A stretch of DNA of 36,417 nt from Candidatus Thorarchaeota archaeon (GTDB lineage Archaea; Asgardarchaeota; Thorarchaeia; Thorarchaeales; Thorarchaeaceae), in assembly GCA_029210805.1 (NCBI GenBank), contig JARGGA010000003.1, forward strand, positions 1 through 36,417. Direction: 5' to 3'. Positions within the stretch are counted from its first letter, which is position 1; the number at the start of each line of letters is the position of its first letter. Position numbers and translations under genes: made by a program. The notes under the pieces are model-generated. The model saw only the letters and a program-made list of their open reading frames with translations. It was not told where the DNA came from and made no database searches. Shown here piece by piece: positions 1 through 9,548 of the stretch.

Positions 1-1
1 T

Positions 2-490
2 GCTAAGTGGTACTATATTCTTCATGGGTATGCAAGATGTGATTACTACCTCGATGATACGATTCCATTTGATAATGCTATCACTATCGCAGAGTTCGAA
101 ACCCTACATGAAACGTATTATAATCATGAAGGAAGTAGTCTGTACGAATGGCTTTTGATTGCAAACAAAGAGGATATATCCTATCCTTATTGGTATATAG
201 GATTTCACTATGTCGATACTTCTGGTTATGATTGGGGAATTGTTCTTTATGATTACTCACTGGCATACAATGCAAATCAGCAAACAGGTACCGATTTTCT
301 CAATTGGGCAAAATGTGGCTTCTTGCATGAATTTGGTCACCATGCTGGAATTCTTGACACAGATTCCGGTGGGGAAAAATACTGTTCAAATTATGCATGC
401 TGTATGGCTTCAGAAAGTGATGATAATGCGATAGATGCTCCATGGTACTGTTCATTCCATTGGTCACTTAGGAACTCGAATTTTCGATAG
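2..490 (+). CDS. Metzincin-like zinc metalloprotease, 5'-truncated by the window edge
   Basis: Frame is open from base 2 (AKWYYILHGYARCDYYLDD...). Carries HEFGHHAGILD (HExxHxxGxxD) followed by a Cys/Met-rich stretch YCSNYACCMAS. Confidence 0.75.
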   Translation, partial: AKWYYILHGYARCDYYLDDTIPFDNAITIAEFETLHETYYNHEGSSLYEWLLIANKEDISYPYWYIGFHYVDTSGYDWGIVLYDYSLAYNANQQTGTDFLNWAKCGFLHEFGHHAGILDTDSGGEKYCSNYACCMASESDDNAIDAPWYCSFHWSLRNSNFR

Positions 491-618
491 GATTTAGGTT
501 TCTCAAAATAGTGGCCAATTTGGTCACTATCCTTTCTTTTTCAACATCGTATCAGCAATTCCCCTGTAATACATGGAGTATTATCCCTCTATAACACTGG
601 TCCTATAGAGGACTAATA

Positions 619-801
619 ATGCGTCTGATAGCTGTGCACTTGCCCGAAAAAATTCTGATTGACATTCAAAAACTGGTTGAGAATGGACTCTACCCGAATC
701 GCTCAGAAGCCATTAGAATTGCAATCAGAGACCTGCTTAAACATGAGCTCTGGGGACGCAGTCAGACGACTACAACCAGGATGAGTGATGTCGTAGGATG
801 A
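619..801 (+). CDS. Ribbon-helix-helix (CopG/Arc-type) DNA-binding protein
   Basis: 60 aa, RLIAVHLPEKILIDIQKLVENGLYPNRSEAIRIAIRDLL has the RHH pattern; ATGA overlap with ftsZ. Confidence 0.8.
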   Translation: MRLIAVHLPEKILIDIQKLVENGLYPNRSEAIRIAIRDLLKHELWGRSQTTTTRMSDVVG

Positions 802-2063
802 AGTCATTCATAGATTCCTCAAGAGAGCATAGTCGTGGTGAGAGGTCGATTGGCCCTTCCCTTGATATGGGTCAGGCTCGAATCGTAGTTATTGGTTGCG
901 GAGGAGCTGGTAATAACACAGTCAAACGACTAATGACAATAGGTGTGCAAGGCGCAGAGTGCATAGCAATAAACACTGACAGGCAGCATCTCGCAGTCAC
1001 AACGGCTCACAGAAAGTTACTCATTGGCGAAAAAATAACAAGAGGATTGGGCGCAGGTGGATACCCACATGTTGGTCAGGCTGCTGCTGAAGAATCTGCT
1101 CAACAACTTTCTGAACTTTTGAGAGATGCAGATTTAGTCTTCATAGCTGCAGGAATGGGCGGTGGTACTGGGACTGGTAGCGCGCCAATTGTAGCTGAGA
1201 TTGCCAAACGAAATGATGCAATAGTAGTTGGCGTCGTCACAATGCCATTTAGTCTTGAACGCGCCCGCATCGACAAGGCAAAGGCAGGGCTTGCTAGGTT
1301 GCAAGAATTTGCGGATACGGTAGTTGTAATTGACAATCAAAAGCTGATGGAACTGGTTCCTGATCTTCCCCTTGAGGAAGCATTTGGCGTTGCTGATGAA
1401 GTGTTAGCCGCTATGACCAAGGGTATCACTGAAACTATTACCATGCCAAGTCTGATTAATCTGGACTATGCGGATGTACGATCCATAATCTGTAATGGTG
1501 GCGTAGCACTAGTAGGCCTTGGTGAAGCCACTGGAACAGAAAGATTGGAAGATGCCATAAAGAATGCCCTGAATAGCCCCTTACTAGAGGTTGAATGGAA
1601 TGGTGCCACTGGCGCCTTAATTCATATCACTGGGGGTCCAGATATGTCACTTGCAGAGGCAAATGGCGTAGGCGAGAAGATATCCGAAAAGATGAGCGCT
1701 GATGCAAATGTAATCTGGGGAGCACGTGTCGATCCACGATTTACTGGAAGTATTCGTGTGATGCTAATTCTCACAGGTGTGAAGAGCCCACAGCTGCTTG
1801 CCCGTTCAAAAGAAGAGGTGGAATCGCCCAAGGGAAGACGACGGCTCCAAGATCTTGGAATCATGTCATCCTCTGCAGGCTCTCTTGATCCTCGGAAGAT
1901 CAAGGCTGAATTTCGATCAATTGGGAAGGTTCCACAAGTGGGTAGAACATCTTGGGAAGACCGCCTCAAGCCACTTGAGAAACGGCTTGAGAGAAGCAAT
2001 GCGGAAAAGACCCAAGAGAAACGAAAGAGTCTGGATGATTTGGGACTACGAAGACTCTCTTAG
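798..2063 (+). CDS. ftsZ: Cell division GTPase FtsZ
   Basis: Tubulin/FtsZ motifs [12 protein letters not shown] and [16 protein letters not shown]; 421 aa with a charged C-terminal extension. Confidence 0.97.
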   Translation: MKSFIDSSREHSRGERSIGPSLDMGQARIVVIGCGGAGNNTVKRLMTIGVQGAECIAINTDRQHLAVTTAHRKLLIGEKITRGLGAGGYPHVGQAAAEESAQQLSELLRDADLVFIAAGMGGGTGTGSAPIVAEIAKRNDAIVVGVVTMPFSLERARIDKAKAGLARLQEFADTVVVIDNQKLMELVPDLPLEEAFGVADEVLAAMTKGITETITMPSLINLDYADVRSIICNGGVALVGLGEATGTERLEDAIKNALNSPLLEVEWNGATGALIHITGGPDMSLAEANGVGEKISEKMSADANVIWGARVDPRFTGSIRVMLILTGVKSPQLLARSKEEVESPKGRRRLQDLGIMSSSAGSLDPRKIKAEFRSIGKVPQVGRTSWEDRLKPLEKRLERSNAEKTQEKRKSLDDLGLRRLS

Positions 2064-2128
2064 TCATTTCACAAATTTCCCAATTCTTGTCTATCTGAGG
2101 TTAAATATCCTCTGGCCAACTAGTATAC

Positions 2129-2500
2129 ATGAAACTCAAGAATGACTACTCTACTCAGGAATCTGAACAAGAAAACATGATTGATGAGTTCTTCCAAGAG
2201 GCAAAGAGGGCGAATGAGGAACGCCGTAAGGAACTGGCCCTTATCCTTGGTTGTGTGATCAACAAATCTGAAGCGGAGAGGTTCACATCACTCTTGAAGA
2301 CAATTGACTTTAGGGGGACAGTAGATGTAACAGGGTGGAATAGGGCTTCTGTCAAAACACTCCTTCAGATCAGTCGTGATAGGAACAACGATACAACGAT
2401 AAAATACGGTGAGCGATATCTTTCGCCAGTGACTCTCCCAAGGGACGGACCATTGCTTGATTCCTTTGTGGATGCCATATTTACAGGCGAGTGGACTTAG
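2129..2500 (+). CDS. Hypothetical protein
   Basis: 123 aa ORF downstream of ftsZ, no family recognised. Confidence 0.6.
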   Translation: MKLKNDYSTQESEQENMIDEFFQEAKRANEERRKELALILGCVINKSEAERFTSLLKTIDFRGTVDVTGWNRASVKTLLQISRDRNNDTTIKYGERYLSPVTLPRDGPLLDSFVDAIFTGEWT

Positions 2501-2523
2501 TCGCTCCTATATCCAATACAAGT

Positions 2524-3162
2524 TCATTGTTCGAACAAGGTCATTGCAGCCGCCATAGACACTTCGCGTGCAAGATTTCTATCAACAGCTGAACCAATGA
2601 GTATCACATCATTGTCAATAGGTCGTAAGCTTTCTGCAATCAGAAGTGTTTCCTTTTCACTCATAGTCAAGAGATTGGTATTATCTGGAGGCATTAGAAT
2701 CAAGCCATCCTTCATAACTAGAGTCGTAGCTCCCGCTTGGCCATACCCACCATGGACCATGGCCTCATCTCTCTGTTTGATACCGTCTTTGACTGCTGAT
2801 GCTTTCCCTCGCACAACATTTGCATAAGCAAAATCATGAAGTGTTAGCTCACTCAACTCAAGGTACAATCCAAGGGGGATGTCCCTTGAAATCCTATCAA
2901 ATAGTTCCTTGCCCTTTGCAGTCAATCTCTGACCCTGTTTTCCTTCGGCAACAATATACCCTCCCTTTGTTAGACGCTTCATCAATGACCTCACACTTCC
3001 TTCTCCAAGGGAGAGTTGAGTACATAGATCATATCGTCCTAGGGGTTGTTGGGTACCAATAAGCAAGAATGATACAACGACATGATGTGATTGGAATGAT
3101 TGAGGTGCATTCAGATAGCGCAAATCTGCCAACTCGTGTGCAATCTTTCTCCAATCCTGCAT
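2524..3162 (-). CDS. Winged-helix transcriptional regulator, DUF4443-like
   Basis: N-terminal wHTH (LGRYDLCTQLSLGEGSVRSLMKRLTKGGYI) plus C-terminal domain; tight spacing with ECF gene. Confidence 0.65.
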   Translation of the reverse strand: MQDWRKIAHELADLRYLNAPQSFQSHHVVVSFLLIGTQQPLGRYDLCTQLSLGEGSVRSLMKRLTKGGYIVAEGKQGQRLTAKGKELFDRISRDIPLGLYLELSELTLHDFAYANVVRGKASAVKDGIKQRDEAMVHGGYGQAGATTLVMKDGLILMPPDNTNLLTMSEKETLLIAESLRPIDNDVILIGSAVDRNLAREVSMAAAMTLFEQ

Positions 3163-3165
3163 CTC

Positions 3166-3783
3166 TTACATCTCCTCTCCTGATTCTTGATCCTTAGCTA
3201 TGTATAGTTCTTCATTTGGCGTATTCCAAATCATAGATGCCATATTCTTCTTGATTATTGGCTCTACAATAGGAACGACAAACGCTAAGATGAACGCGTT
3301 GGAAACTACATGTATCACCATGAATGGCAATCCTAGGACTACAGCAACAGCATATGGAACATTGTAGACGAGGGAATAACCGATATTTGTCACAAGGTCG
3401 AAGACTGCTGCAAGAAAGGCACCAACTACAAACATCTCGATTGGTTTTTGGTAGGTGTTTAGTTTTCTTCTGCCTAGCAGTCCTCCCACCATCGCGATAT
3501 ACAACCATCCTATCATCTGAGTAAACCAGATTTGTGGGATAAATGGTCCCCATGGATTGATAGTTGAAAAAATAATGGAGGTCAAGAGTGAGGTCCATAT
3601 GCCCATTGGCAACCCGAAAACGAGGGCTGTAATGAAAATCACTACAGACCCTAGTTCCACATTGGGAATACCAACGAGAGCGTAGTTACCTAATAGAGCT
3701 AAAGCTGTCATATTGGCAACAATCGCTACTTTCCGACTTGACGGAATGGATTGCTGGCTTCCCTCTTCTCCCATTATTCTCAC
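3166..3783 (-). CDS. ECF-type transporter substrate-binding (S) component-like membrane protein
   Basis: About six TM segments; N-terminal NVELGSVVIFITALVFGLPMGIWTSLLTSIIFSTINPWG is typical of ECF S components. Confidence 0.75.
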   Translation of the reverse strand: MRIMGEEGSQQSIPSSRKVAIVANMTALALLGNYALVGIPNVELGSVVIFITALVFGLPMGIWTSLLTSIIFSTINPWGPFIPQIWFTQMIGWLYIAMVGGLLGRRKLNTYQKPIEMFVVGAFLAAVFDLVTNIGYSLVYNVPYAVAVVLGLPFMVIHVVSNAFILAFVVPIVEPIIKKNMASMIWNTPNEELYIAKDQESGEEM

Positions 3784-3792
3784 TCTAATTGA

Positions 3793-4578
3793 TTATTTTC
3801 TCCGGAGGAAGAATATGATAACTATTGCAGCTATTGCAACTACTCCAAGCCCTCCAACATATAGGCCTAGCACTGATAAATCGAAAACCAAAGGCGGCTC
3901 AATTGATTTGAGTTCCAAGACCAAGTTATATGGAGTTCCAAAGTTAACAGAAGTGTTGGCTCTAACCAGCACTCCTGACACAAGATCATATGCTAAGTAT
4001 GTCCTCTGTGGTTCTCCAAACCCTGATGGATCCTGCACATAGTCCCAGCTTATGCAATCGCGTGCGACTCCACCCGCGGTGAGCCTTTCATATTTCGATT
4101 CGACAGTTCCATTAAGATAGTTACCTAGGACTCTTGCAGCTGCAGTATAGGCTGAAGCGTTTTCGGCCTCGATATTTGCTGTTCCTGTGGGAATAACGAG
4201 CCCGGGTTTCCATGGGGAAACAAAATTGGAGATTGCCAGAACAAGATTGTAAGCAATGAGACTGTTATTCGCTGTCATAACAAAATCGAAATTCCCAATG
4301 CTAATGATTCCTTCAAGGTAGCTGTTTGAAGCCCCGACCTCCATAACTTCAAACGCAATTTCGTTCCCTATCTCTACAGACCAATTTCCAAGAACTGCAT
4401 AGCTCTGATTCAACCATGCGACCGGAGTTTCAGGTGCTTCAACAACGTTCCATCTTATTACGGTCTTCCCTTCTTCTTTAGGACCTATGATGTCACTATA
4501 TCCACTAGCAGTGGTGGATAAAAACGGGACCAAAAGAATTGCTGCTAAAATCAATGATAGAATTACGTTCTTTTTCAA
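3793..4578 (-). CDS. Secreted, C-terminally membrane-anchored surface protein
   Basis: Signal peptide-like N-terminus, C-terminal TM followed by RRK; operon position between ECF-S and DUF4430 genes. Confidence 0.7.
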   Translation of the reverse strand: MKKNVILSLILAAILLVPFLSTTASGYSDIIGPKEEGKTVIRWNVVEAPETPVAWLNQSYAVLGNWSVEIGNEIAFEVMEVGASNSYLEGIISIGNFDFVMTANNSLIAYNLVLAISNFVSPWKPGLVIPTGTANIEAENASAYTAAARVLGNYLNGTVESKYERLTAGGVARDCISWDYVQDPSGFGEPQRTYLAYDLVSGVLVRANTSVNFGTPYNLVLELKSIEPPLVFDLSVLGLYVGGLGVVAIAAIVIIFFLRRK

Positions 4579-4584
4579 TTTTCA

Positions 4585-5097
4585 TCATCCTTTGTATTGT
4601 CTTGCCCAGAGCACTATGAGTACCAATATGGATACACCGCCGAGAATAGCAGCGCCCAGAATTAACGAATAGTCAACTATGGGTTGGACTGGAGTGGTTT
4701 GCACATTTGGATTTGGAGAGGATAATACCCATTCAATCGAGTCATTATCTTCTAGCAAGTACACATTCGCAGCACTTCCACCCAGCTCACCATTTACCTT
4801 GTAATGCCAATATTGCTGCGCTTCATCACTCTCGCTAACGCCTGATACCGATGTAACAAAAATTAAGTTACCATACCACTCTCCTTCAGCGCCAGCAGTG
4901 GAGTTAGTGACCTCATAGACATTGGTTCCTTCAAGATTAGAGAACTCGTGGATCGTTCCATTCCCGAAGTTAATAGCCAATGAGATACCTGTTGCAGCAA
5001 GTGTGTATGAGGTACCGAAAGCATTGACCCCCAAAGGAAATAGACTTGCCGCTATCATTGCAAAAACAAGCGACACTCTAAGGCGTGAGGAAGTCAT
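4585..5097 (-). CDS. DUF4430 (transcobalamin-type) domain protein, membrane anchored
   Basis: Signal peptide, NSTAGAEGEWYGNLIFVTSVSG...YWHYKVNGELGGSAANVYLLEDNDSIEWVLS resembles DUF4430; C-terminal TM. Confidence 0.75.
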   Translation of the reverse strand: MTSSRLRVSLVFAMIAASLFPLGVNAFGTSYTLAATGISLAINFGNGTIHEFSNLEGTNVYEVTNSTAGAEGEWYGNLIFVTSVSGVSESDEAQQYWHYKVNGELGGSAANVYLLEDNDSIEWVLSSPNPNVQTTPVQPIVDYSLILGAAILGGVSILVLIVLWARQYKG

Positions 5098-5181
5098 TCG
5101 GGCAACCCTCCAGATATGTAGGATAGGTTAACCTGTCCTATGACCTATTAAACATTTTCGTCGAATGATGATACCGCGCCG

Positions 5182-5856
5182 TTACAGGGATGCTTTACAC
5201 TCTCGGCATCGCTTGCTTCCAGGTTTACTCATTGCACCACATCTGGCACACATTCTATATTCAGTCATCCGCATAGTTTCGGTAGCTGCTTTCTTGATTT
5301 TTTTAATATCTGAACCAGAAAGACCCATTTTCTTCTTTGTTTCGGAGCTGGCTTTTTCACAAAAAGCCACGATGGACTTCAGTTTTGGTCTAATTCGTTC
5401 CTCTTTCGTTGAAAGGCGGTCATGATCACTGGTATCGAGATGGGATTCACGACCAATAGCATCTTGGTACAATGACAACAAATCCGCTATAGTAGCAAAG
5501 TAGTCTAACATGGCAACTCCCGCATCCTTTGAGCCCTGCTGTCTTGAAAGGTCAGGGCCTTTCTCAATCTTACGATTAAGTTGGTCCAGTTTCTCTACTA
5601 GCTTGCCAGACAGGTTTCCAGATGAACCTGCTCCACGTCGATACTGACTACTTACGTTATCTTTGCCAGAGGGAAGTCTGCTCCCGGTTTTGCTATCTCC
5701 GAAACGAACGCTGGTGCTTCCATCTGCACCTCTTGCAACACCATAGGTTCCATCTTCTGGATGAGATTCAACCCGTTTCATAATAGACCTGCCACAAAAC
5801 GGACACACGCTATCATTTGCATCAATACTAGCGCCACAACCTTCACAGCTTGTCAT
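5182..5856 (-). CDS. Double zinc-ribbon protein
   Basis: N-terminal CEGCGASIDANDSVCPFCGRS and C-terminal CARCGAMSKPGSKRCRECKASL. ORF track start is 5937; internal ATG at 5856 directly precedes the zinc ribbon and seems likelier. Confidence 0.75.
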   Translation of the reverse strand: MTSCEGCGASIDANDSVCPFCGRSIMKRVESHPEDGTYGVARGADGSTSVRFGDSKTGSRLPSGKDNVSSQYRRGAGSSGNLSGKLVEKLDQLNRKIEKGPDLSRQQGSKDAGVAMLDYFATIADLLSLYQDAIGRESHLDTSDHDRLSTKEERIRPKLKSIVAFCEKASSETKKKMGLSGSDIKKIKKAATETMRMTEYRMCARCGAMSKPGSKRCRECKASL

Positions 5857-5985
5857 ACTGAATACCTCTTCACAGCAATGACTAGCAACCCTCAAGGTAA
5901 GATTTAGAGCTTCCGAAAATTCATCTAGTACTACCAATATGCTACACGTGCTTGTATGGAACTATGACAGAGGGGAATGACGAAT

Positions 5986-6777
5986 CTAGATTTTTTCGGC
6001 TGTCATGAAGATAGCAGTTCTACTGAACCGTACTCCTCCATCACCTGTCATATGTTCCTTAATGGCTCCACGTGCATCTGACTTAATATCTGAAGTGATG
6101 AATTCACCGTTTTCTTTGTCTTCAATCCAGTTGTAGTCCATCATTTCTTTCCACCAATTATCAACTGAAGGGTATGTGTAATAGAAAATCTCAACCACAA
6201 ATCTGAGATTGATGAGTCCTTTATCTTTCATGATGATACGCCAGCCCTCTTCATGCTCAGCATGGTAGTTGGTTCTACATTCAATATCATGCGAGTTGAG
6301 AAAGCGTTTCATCCAATCCAAATCTTCTTGGTTCAACCATGTACTCAATCCAAAGTACCCACCGGGTTTTAGCACTCGCAGGATCTCTTTTGTGAGCACA
6401 TCATCTGCAACAAACTCACCTTTCTTGAAATCGAAGTAATCATCCCATCCGATGAATCCGGCAATCACATAATCAAAATTGGAATCCGGAAATCCTGTTT
6501 CACAGGCATCTTTCAAGAGGACTTCTGCATTAGAAATAGAACAACGTTGAATTTCGCCATTTGCTTTGTTGACACAATGTTCGCACAGCTCAACACTTGT
6601 CACAGAACCGGTTTCACCAACTCTTTTTGCAGCTGGATAGAGATTTGCCCCGCCTCCAGTTCCAATGTCCAGGACGTTTGAACCATCTTTGATTTCAAGA
6701 AGTCGAACAAGTGTTTCTCCGAAATGGTCCCAAAAAGTACCCCATGTACTTGGAACTAACTCCTCAGTAACCAACAC
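5986..6777 (-). CDS. SAM-dependent class I methyltransferase
   Basis: Motif I VLDIGTGGGANLYPAAKRVG, motif post-I SVELCEHCV, and EILRVLKPGGYFGLSTW. Confidence 0.88.
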   Translation of the reverse strand: MLVTEELVPSTWGTFWDHFGETLVRLLEIKDGSNVLDIGTGGGANLYPAAKRVGETGSVTSVELCEHCVNKANGEIQRCSISNAEVLLKDACETGFPDSNFDYVIAGFIGWDDYFDFKKGEFVADDVLTKEILRVLKPGGYFGLSTWLNQEDLDWMKRFLNSHDIECRTNYHAEHEEGWRIIMKDKGLINLRFVVEIFYYTYPSVDNWWKEMMDYNWIEDKENGEFITSDIKSDARGAIKEHMTGDGGVRFSRTAIFMTAEKI

Positions 6778-6852
6778 AATCCGCCATCATGTGAATGATT
6801 AGGTGGCAATATGTACTTTCAATTTAACGCAACTTTCTGTTAAGAAAGGATT

Positions 6853-7893
6853 CTAACTCATTATGCCTCGAATAATATCGACCAACACACCATCTTGAAC
6901 AGATAGTATTGACTCTACATCGATATTCGCGATGTAACGGATGTATTCTTTCATAGATTCTGCCATTTTTGATCTATTTGTTCTATGAGAGTCTGCATTT
7001 GTCGGAAGCGTCATCCCAAGATTCGTGAATTCTTCCTGAACATCGAGAAAATCCTCTCCATCACAGGATTTGCCTAGACTCAACTCATGTAGCACATGAT
7101 TTCCATATGCGGTGTACCAGAGTGGTTCGAGGTCAACTTCAGTTACATCATAGCCATCATCTGTAGAGGTATGCACCACCTCAATAGGTATCAGGCTATT
7201 CATCTCATTTGCTCGCAGTTCAAGAATTCGATCGATACGCCTTGCGAGGACTTCGCATTCATTCATTCTTTCGACGTCAAGACCAATAGTAGTTCCTCCT
7301 CTATCTATCTGAGCGCATAGTTCAGTGACTACAAGGTCACGAACTTGCCCTTCTTTTTCAGAAGAATTGGGTATCGCCCAGATCGCACTCAATAGCTTAA
7401 AGGGCTCAATATCCAGTAACCCGACCCACTCTAGATCAAGACTGGACAGTAAATTCTGGAGTATGAGAATGTGTAGCCAGTGGGACTCTTGTGTCTGAGA
7501 TGTGGGAATTTTGTTCTTGATAGAATAAAGGGTGCTGGAATCCAGTCTTCCTCTCTCTATGAGATCATGGACCTTTCTCACCCTTTCTCTGTAGAGTTCT
7601 TCATCTACCTCACGAAAACCCTCTGGGGCTTCTTGTATGAAAAGCAGGACGGCGTTTTTACTCGATATGGGAGGCCAACCTCCTCCCTCAATCAATACTC
7701 TGAACGTGTCCTTAGTAATGACCGTTAGAGGTCCATTATGGCCATCAAAAGGATTGTAATTAATGGCATAATCTTCAGGTTTCTTATTATCAAAGTCTCG
7801 ATACTTGACAGAGATGAGTATCTTCTGTTTCTTCTTATCGATTACAATGAGATGCAGGAGTTTTCCCTTATCGAATGGCTTTGGAGATGACAC
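6853..7893 (-). CDS. Hypothetical protein
   Basis: 346 aa uninterrupted ORF; no recognised family. Confidence 0.7.
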   Translation of the reverse strand: MSSPKPFDKGKLLHLIVIDKKKQKILISVKYRDFDNKKPEDYAINYNPFDGHNGPLTVITKDTFRVLIEGGGWPPISSKNAVLLFIQEAPEGFREVDEELYRERVRKVHDLIERGRLDSSTLYSIKNKIPTSQTQESHWLHILILQNLLSSLDLEWVGLLDIEPFKLLSAIWAIPNSSEKEGQVRDLVVTELCAQIDRGGTTIGLDVERMNECEVLARRIDRILELRANEMNSLIPIEVVHTSTDDGYDVTEVDLEPLWYTAYGNHVLHELSLGKSCDGEDFLDVQEEFTNLGMTLPTNADSHRTNRSKMAESMKEYIRYIANIDVESILSVQDGVLVDIIRGIMS

Positions 7894-8048
7894 AGTACTC
7901 CCTGCGTAAAAGCAGCCTAAAAGTTACACTTTTGGTTGCTCAATGAAAGAGGAATGCAGATATCGCTAGACGAGTATTGAGAGAGCAATCCTAGTGACCA
8001 CTACACTGGAAGATTAGTAGGAGTCCAAATCATCCATCTTATTCTATA

Positions 8049-8477
8049 TTATTCTATGATTCCTCTTTCTCTCAGCCAAGGTTCAGCTACTTGCAAGACT
8101 CTTTCATATAGCGGTCCAGATCCGTCGACACCCTCAGGTGTCACGCGAACTTTGTTCATAATCACAATTATAGATCTATCTGGGAAATACTGAATGCCGC
8201 CTGGTGGGAACTGCTTCTCTAATTCTTTAGCAAGTCCCTCTAGACTGATTTCCTGTTCTGAAACAGAGAATGCGACAATGCCAGGACCATAGATGAACAT
8301 CTTGGGAACGGCTGCATCGCCAGTTACACCAGCAAGAACGATACTGAGGGTATTTGCATCGATACCGATGAGGGTTCCTGCGTAGTTCTTTCCATTATTC
8401 AGTTCAACTTCTACAGATGAACCGACTACCGCTGCCATCTCGCGGTTAAAAGCTCTCATTGCTGCGACATCTGACAT
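8049..8477 (-). CDS. Archaeal Sm-like (Lsm) protein with C-terminal extension domain (SmAP3-like)
   Basis: Sm1 motif VGSSVEVELNNGKNYAGTLIGIDANTLSIVL followed by a C-terminal domain. Confidence 0.75.
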   Translation of the reverse strand: MSDVAAMRAFNREMAAVVGSSVEVELNNGKNYAGTLIGIDANTLSIVLAGVTGDAAVPKMFIYGPGIVAFSVSEQEISLEGLAKELEKQFPPGGIQYFPDRSIIVIMNKVRVTPEGVDGSGPLYERVLQVAEPWLRERGIIE

Positions 8478-8686
8478 CCTATTATCACCTTTGAAAGTAA
8501 AAATGCGGACTTATTCAGTCGCGAAAACAACCTGTTTTAAAACCTCTGTTAAGACAAGAGGGTAGAACCCCCTTCATTTGATTCAGCCTTCTTTTCGAAT
8601 AACAGAAAAGCAATTGTTCCTATATTTGCTAGAAGGCGCATATGTCTTGCATGGTCGCGTTGTAGATTGCCTGGTTACTATACTAT

Positions 8687-9349
8687 TTGTTGTTGTTTTG
8701 GTGGGGACTGCCTTCCTCGCTCACGACCTCAAGAGCAAAGGACTCCAATGTGAAACGAATATGGACATGGATGTGGGATTCGGAAAAGTATCTTCTAGAT
8801 ACGCTTACCCATGTCGGGTTTGTAGAAAAAGAGCGCCAAGGTCTTTTCTCTCTTAGCATCACCAAAGTGAAACCGAAAGTGCATGATTCGGCAATAAAGC
8901 TACAGTCTATTTCAGCAGGAATCACAATTGCAGACTTCGTTAAGGCAAATAGAGAGGCATTCAAAGATGACACCTCACGACCACTAGAGGAAAACGAGTT
9001 GGAAGAATGGCTTGAGAAATCAGAAGGATTTCTTGCAGAATGTCAACTTGCTGCTGTTATTGATGAAACAATCGTTGGAACCGTGATGTCTGAGGTCATT
9101 ACTAATCCCATAAATGATGCAAATCATCGTGAGGCGTGGATATATGGATTAGGTGCATTAGAGCAGTATCGCAGACAAGGGATAGCCTCACTCTTGGTTA
9201 GTGAGCTGACTACCAGGTTGAGTAAGCAAGGTGTCAAAAAGATCTGGCTATTCACTGATATCGAAGGTCCGATAAGGAGTTTCTATGAACATGCTGGCTT
9301 TGTTCATGAGGCTGATTGGGTTGATCTCGATTTGGTGATTGATGAATGA
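8687..9349 (+). CDS. GNAT-family N-acetyltransferase
   Basis: Acetyl-CoA motif LGALEQYRRQGIASLLVSELTTRL, and FYEHAGFVHE. TTG start at 8687 is uncertain; GTG or ATG further downstream possible. Confidence 0.8.
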   Translation: MLLFWWGLPSSLTTSRAKDSNVKRIWTWMWDSEKYLLDTLTHVGFVEKERQGLFSLSITKVKPKVHDSAIKLQSISAGITIADFVKANREAFKDDTSRPLEENELEEWLEKSEGFLAECQLAAVIDETIVGTVMSEVITNPINDANHREAWIYGLGALEQYRRQGIASLLVSELTTRLSKQGVKKIWLFTDIEGPIRSFYEHAGFVHEADWVDLDLVIDE

Positions 9350-9548
9350 TACATCAGGTTCAGATTTGCTATGCCTAAATCCGAAGACATTGGCTATCTT
9401 CTCACGGTAGATTGTATTCTCTCTGAAGAATTCGAGGATATGTAATTTTAGACTAGCATGAAATTATTGATTTACTCCCTAACCCATTGCGCGAGTTCGT
9501 GGGTTAAAATAGCCAAACTCATAGTAATCGTCATCATAGGGATGAACA

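Noticed and set aside
210-434. 74-aa plus-strand ORF inside the metzincin
   Set aside because: Alternative frame of the clear zinc-protease reading frame.
1622-1999. 125-aa minus-strand ORF inside ftsZ
   Set aside because: Antisense shadow of a strongly coding gene; sequence is Ser/Arg-rich low quality.
8578-8856. 92-aa plus-strand ORF upstream of the GNAT gene
   Set aside because: Overlaps the GNAT frame and the intergenic promoter area; no family resemblance.
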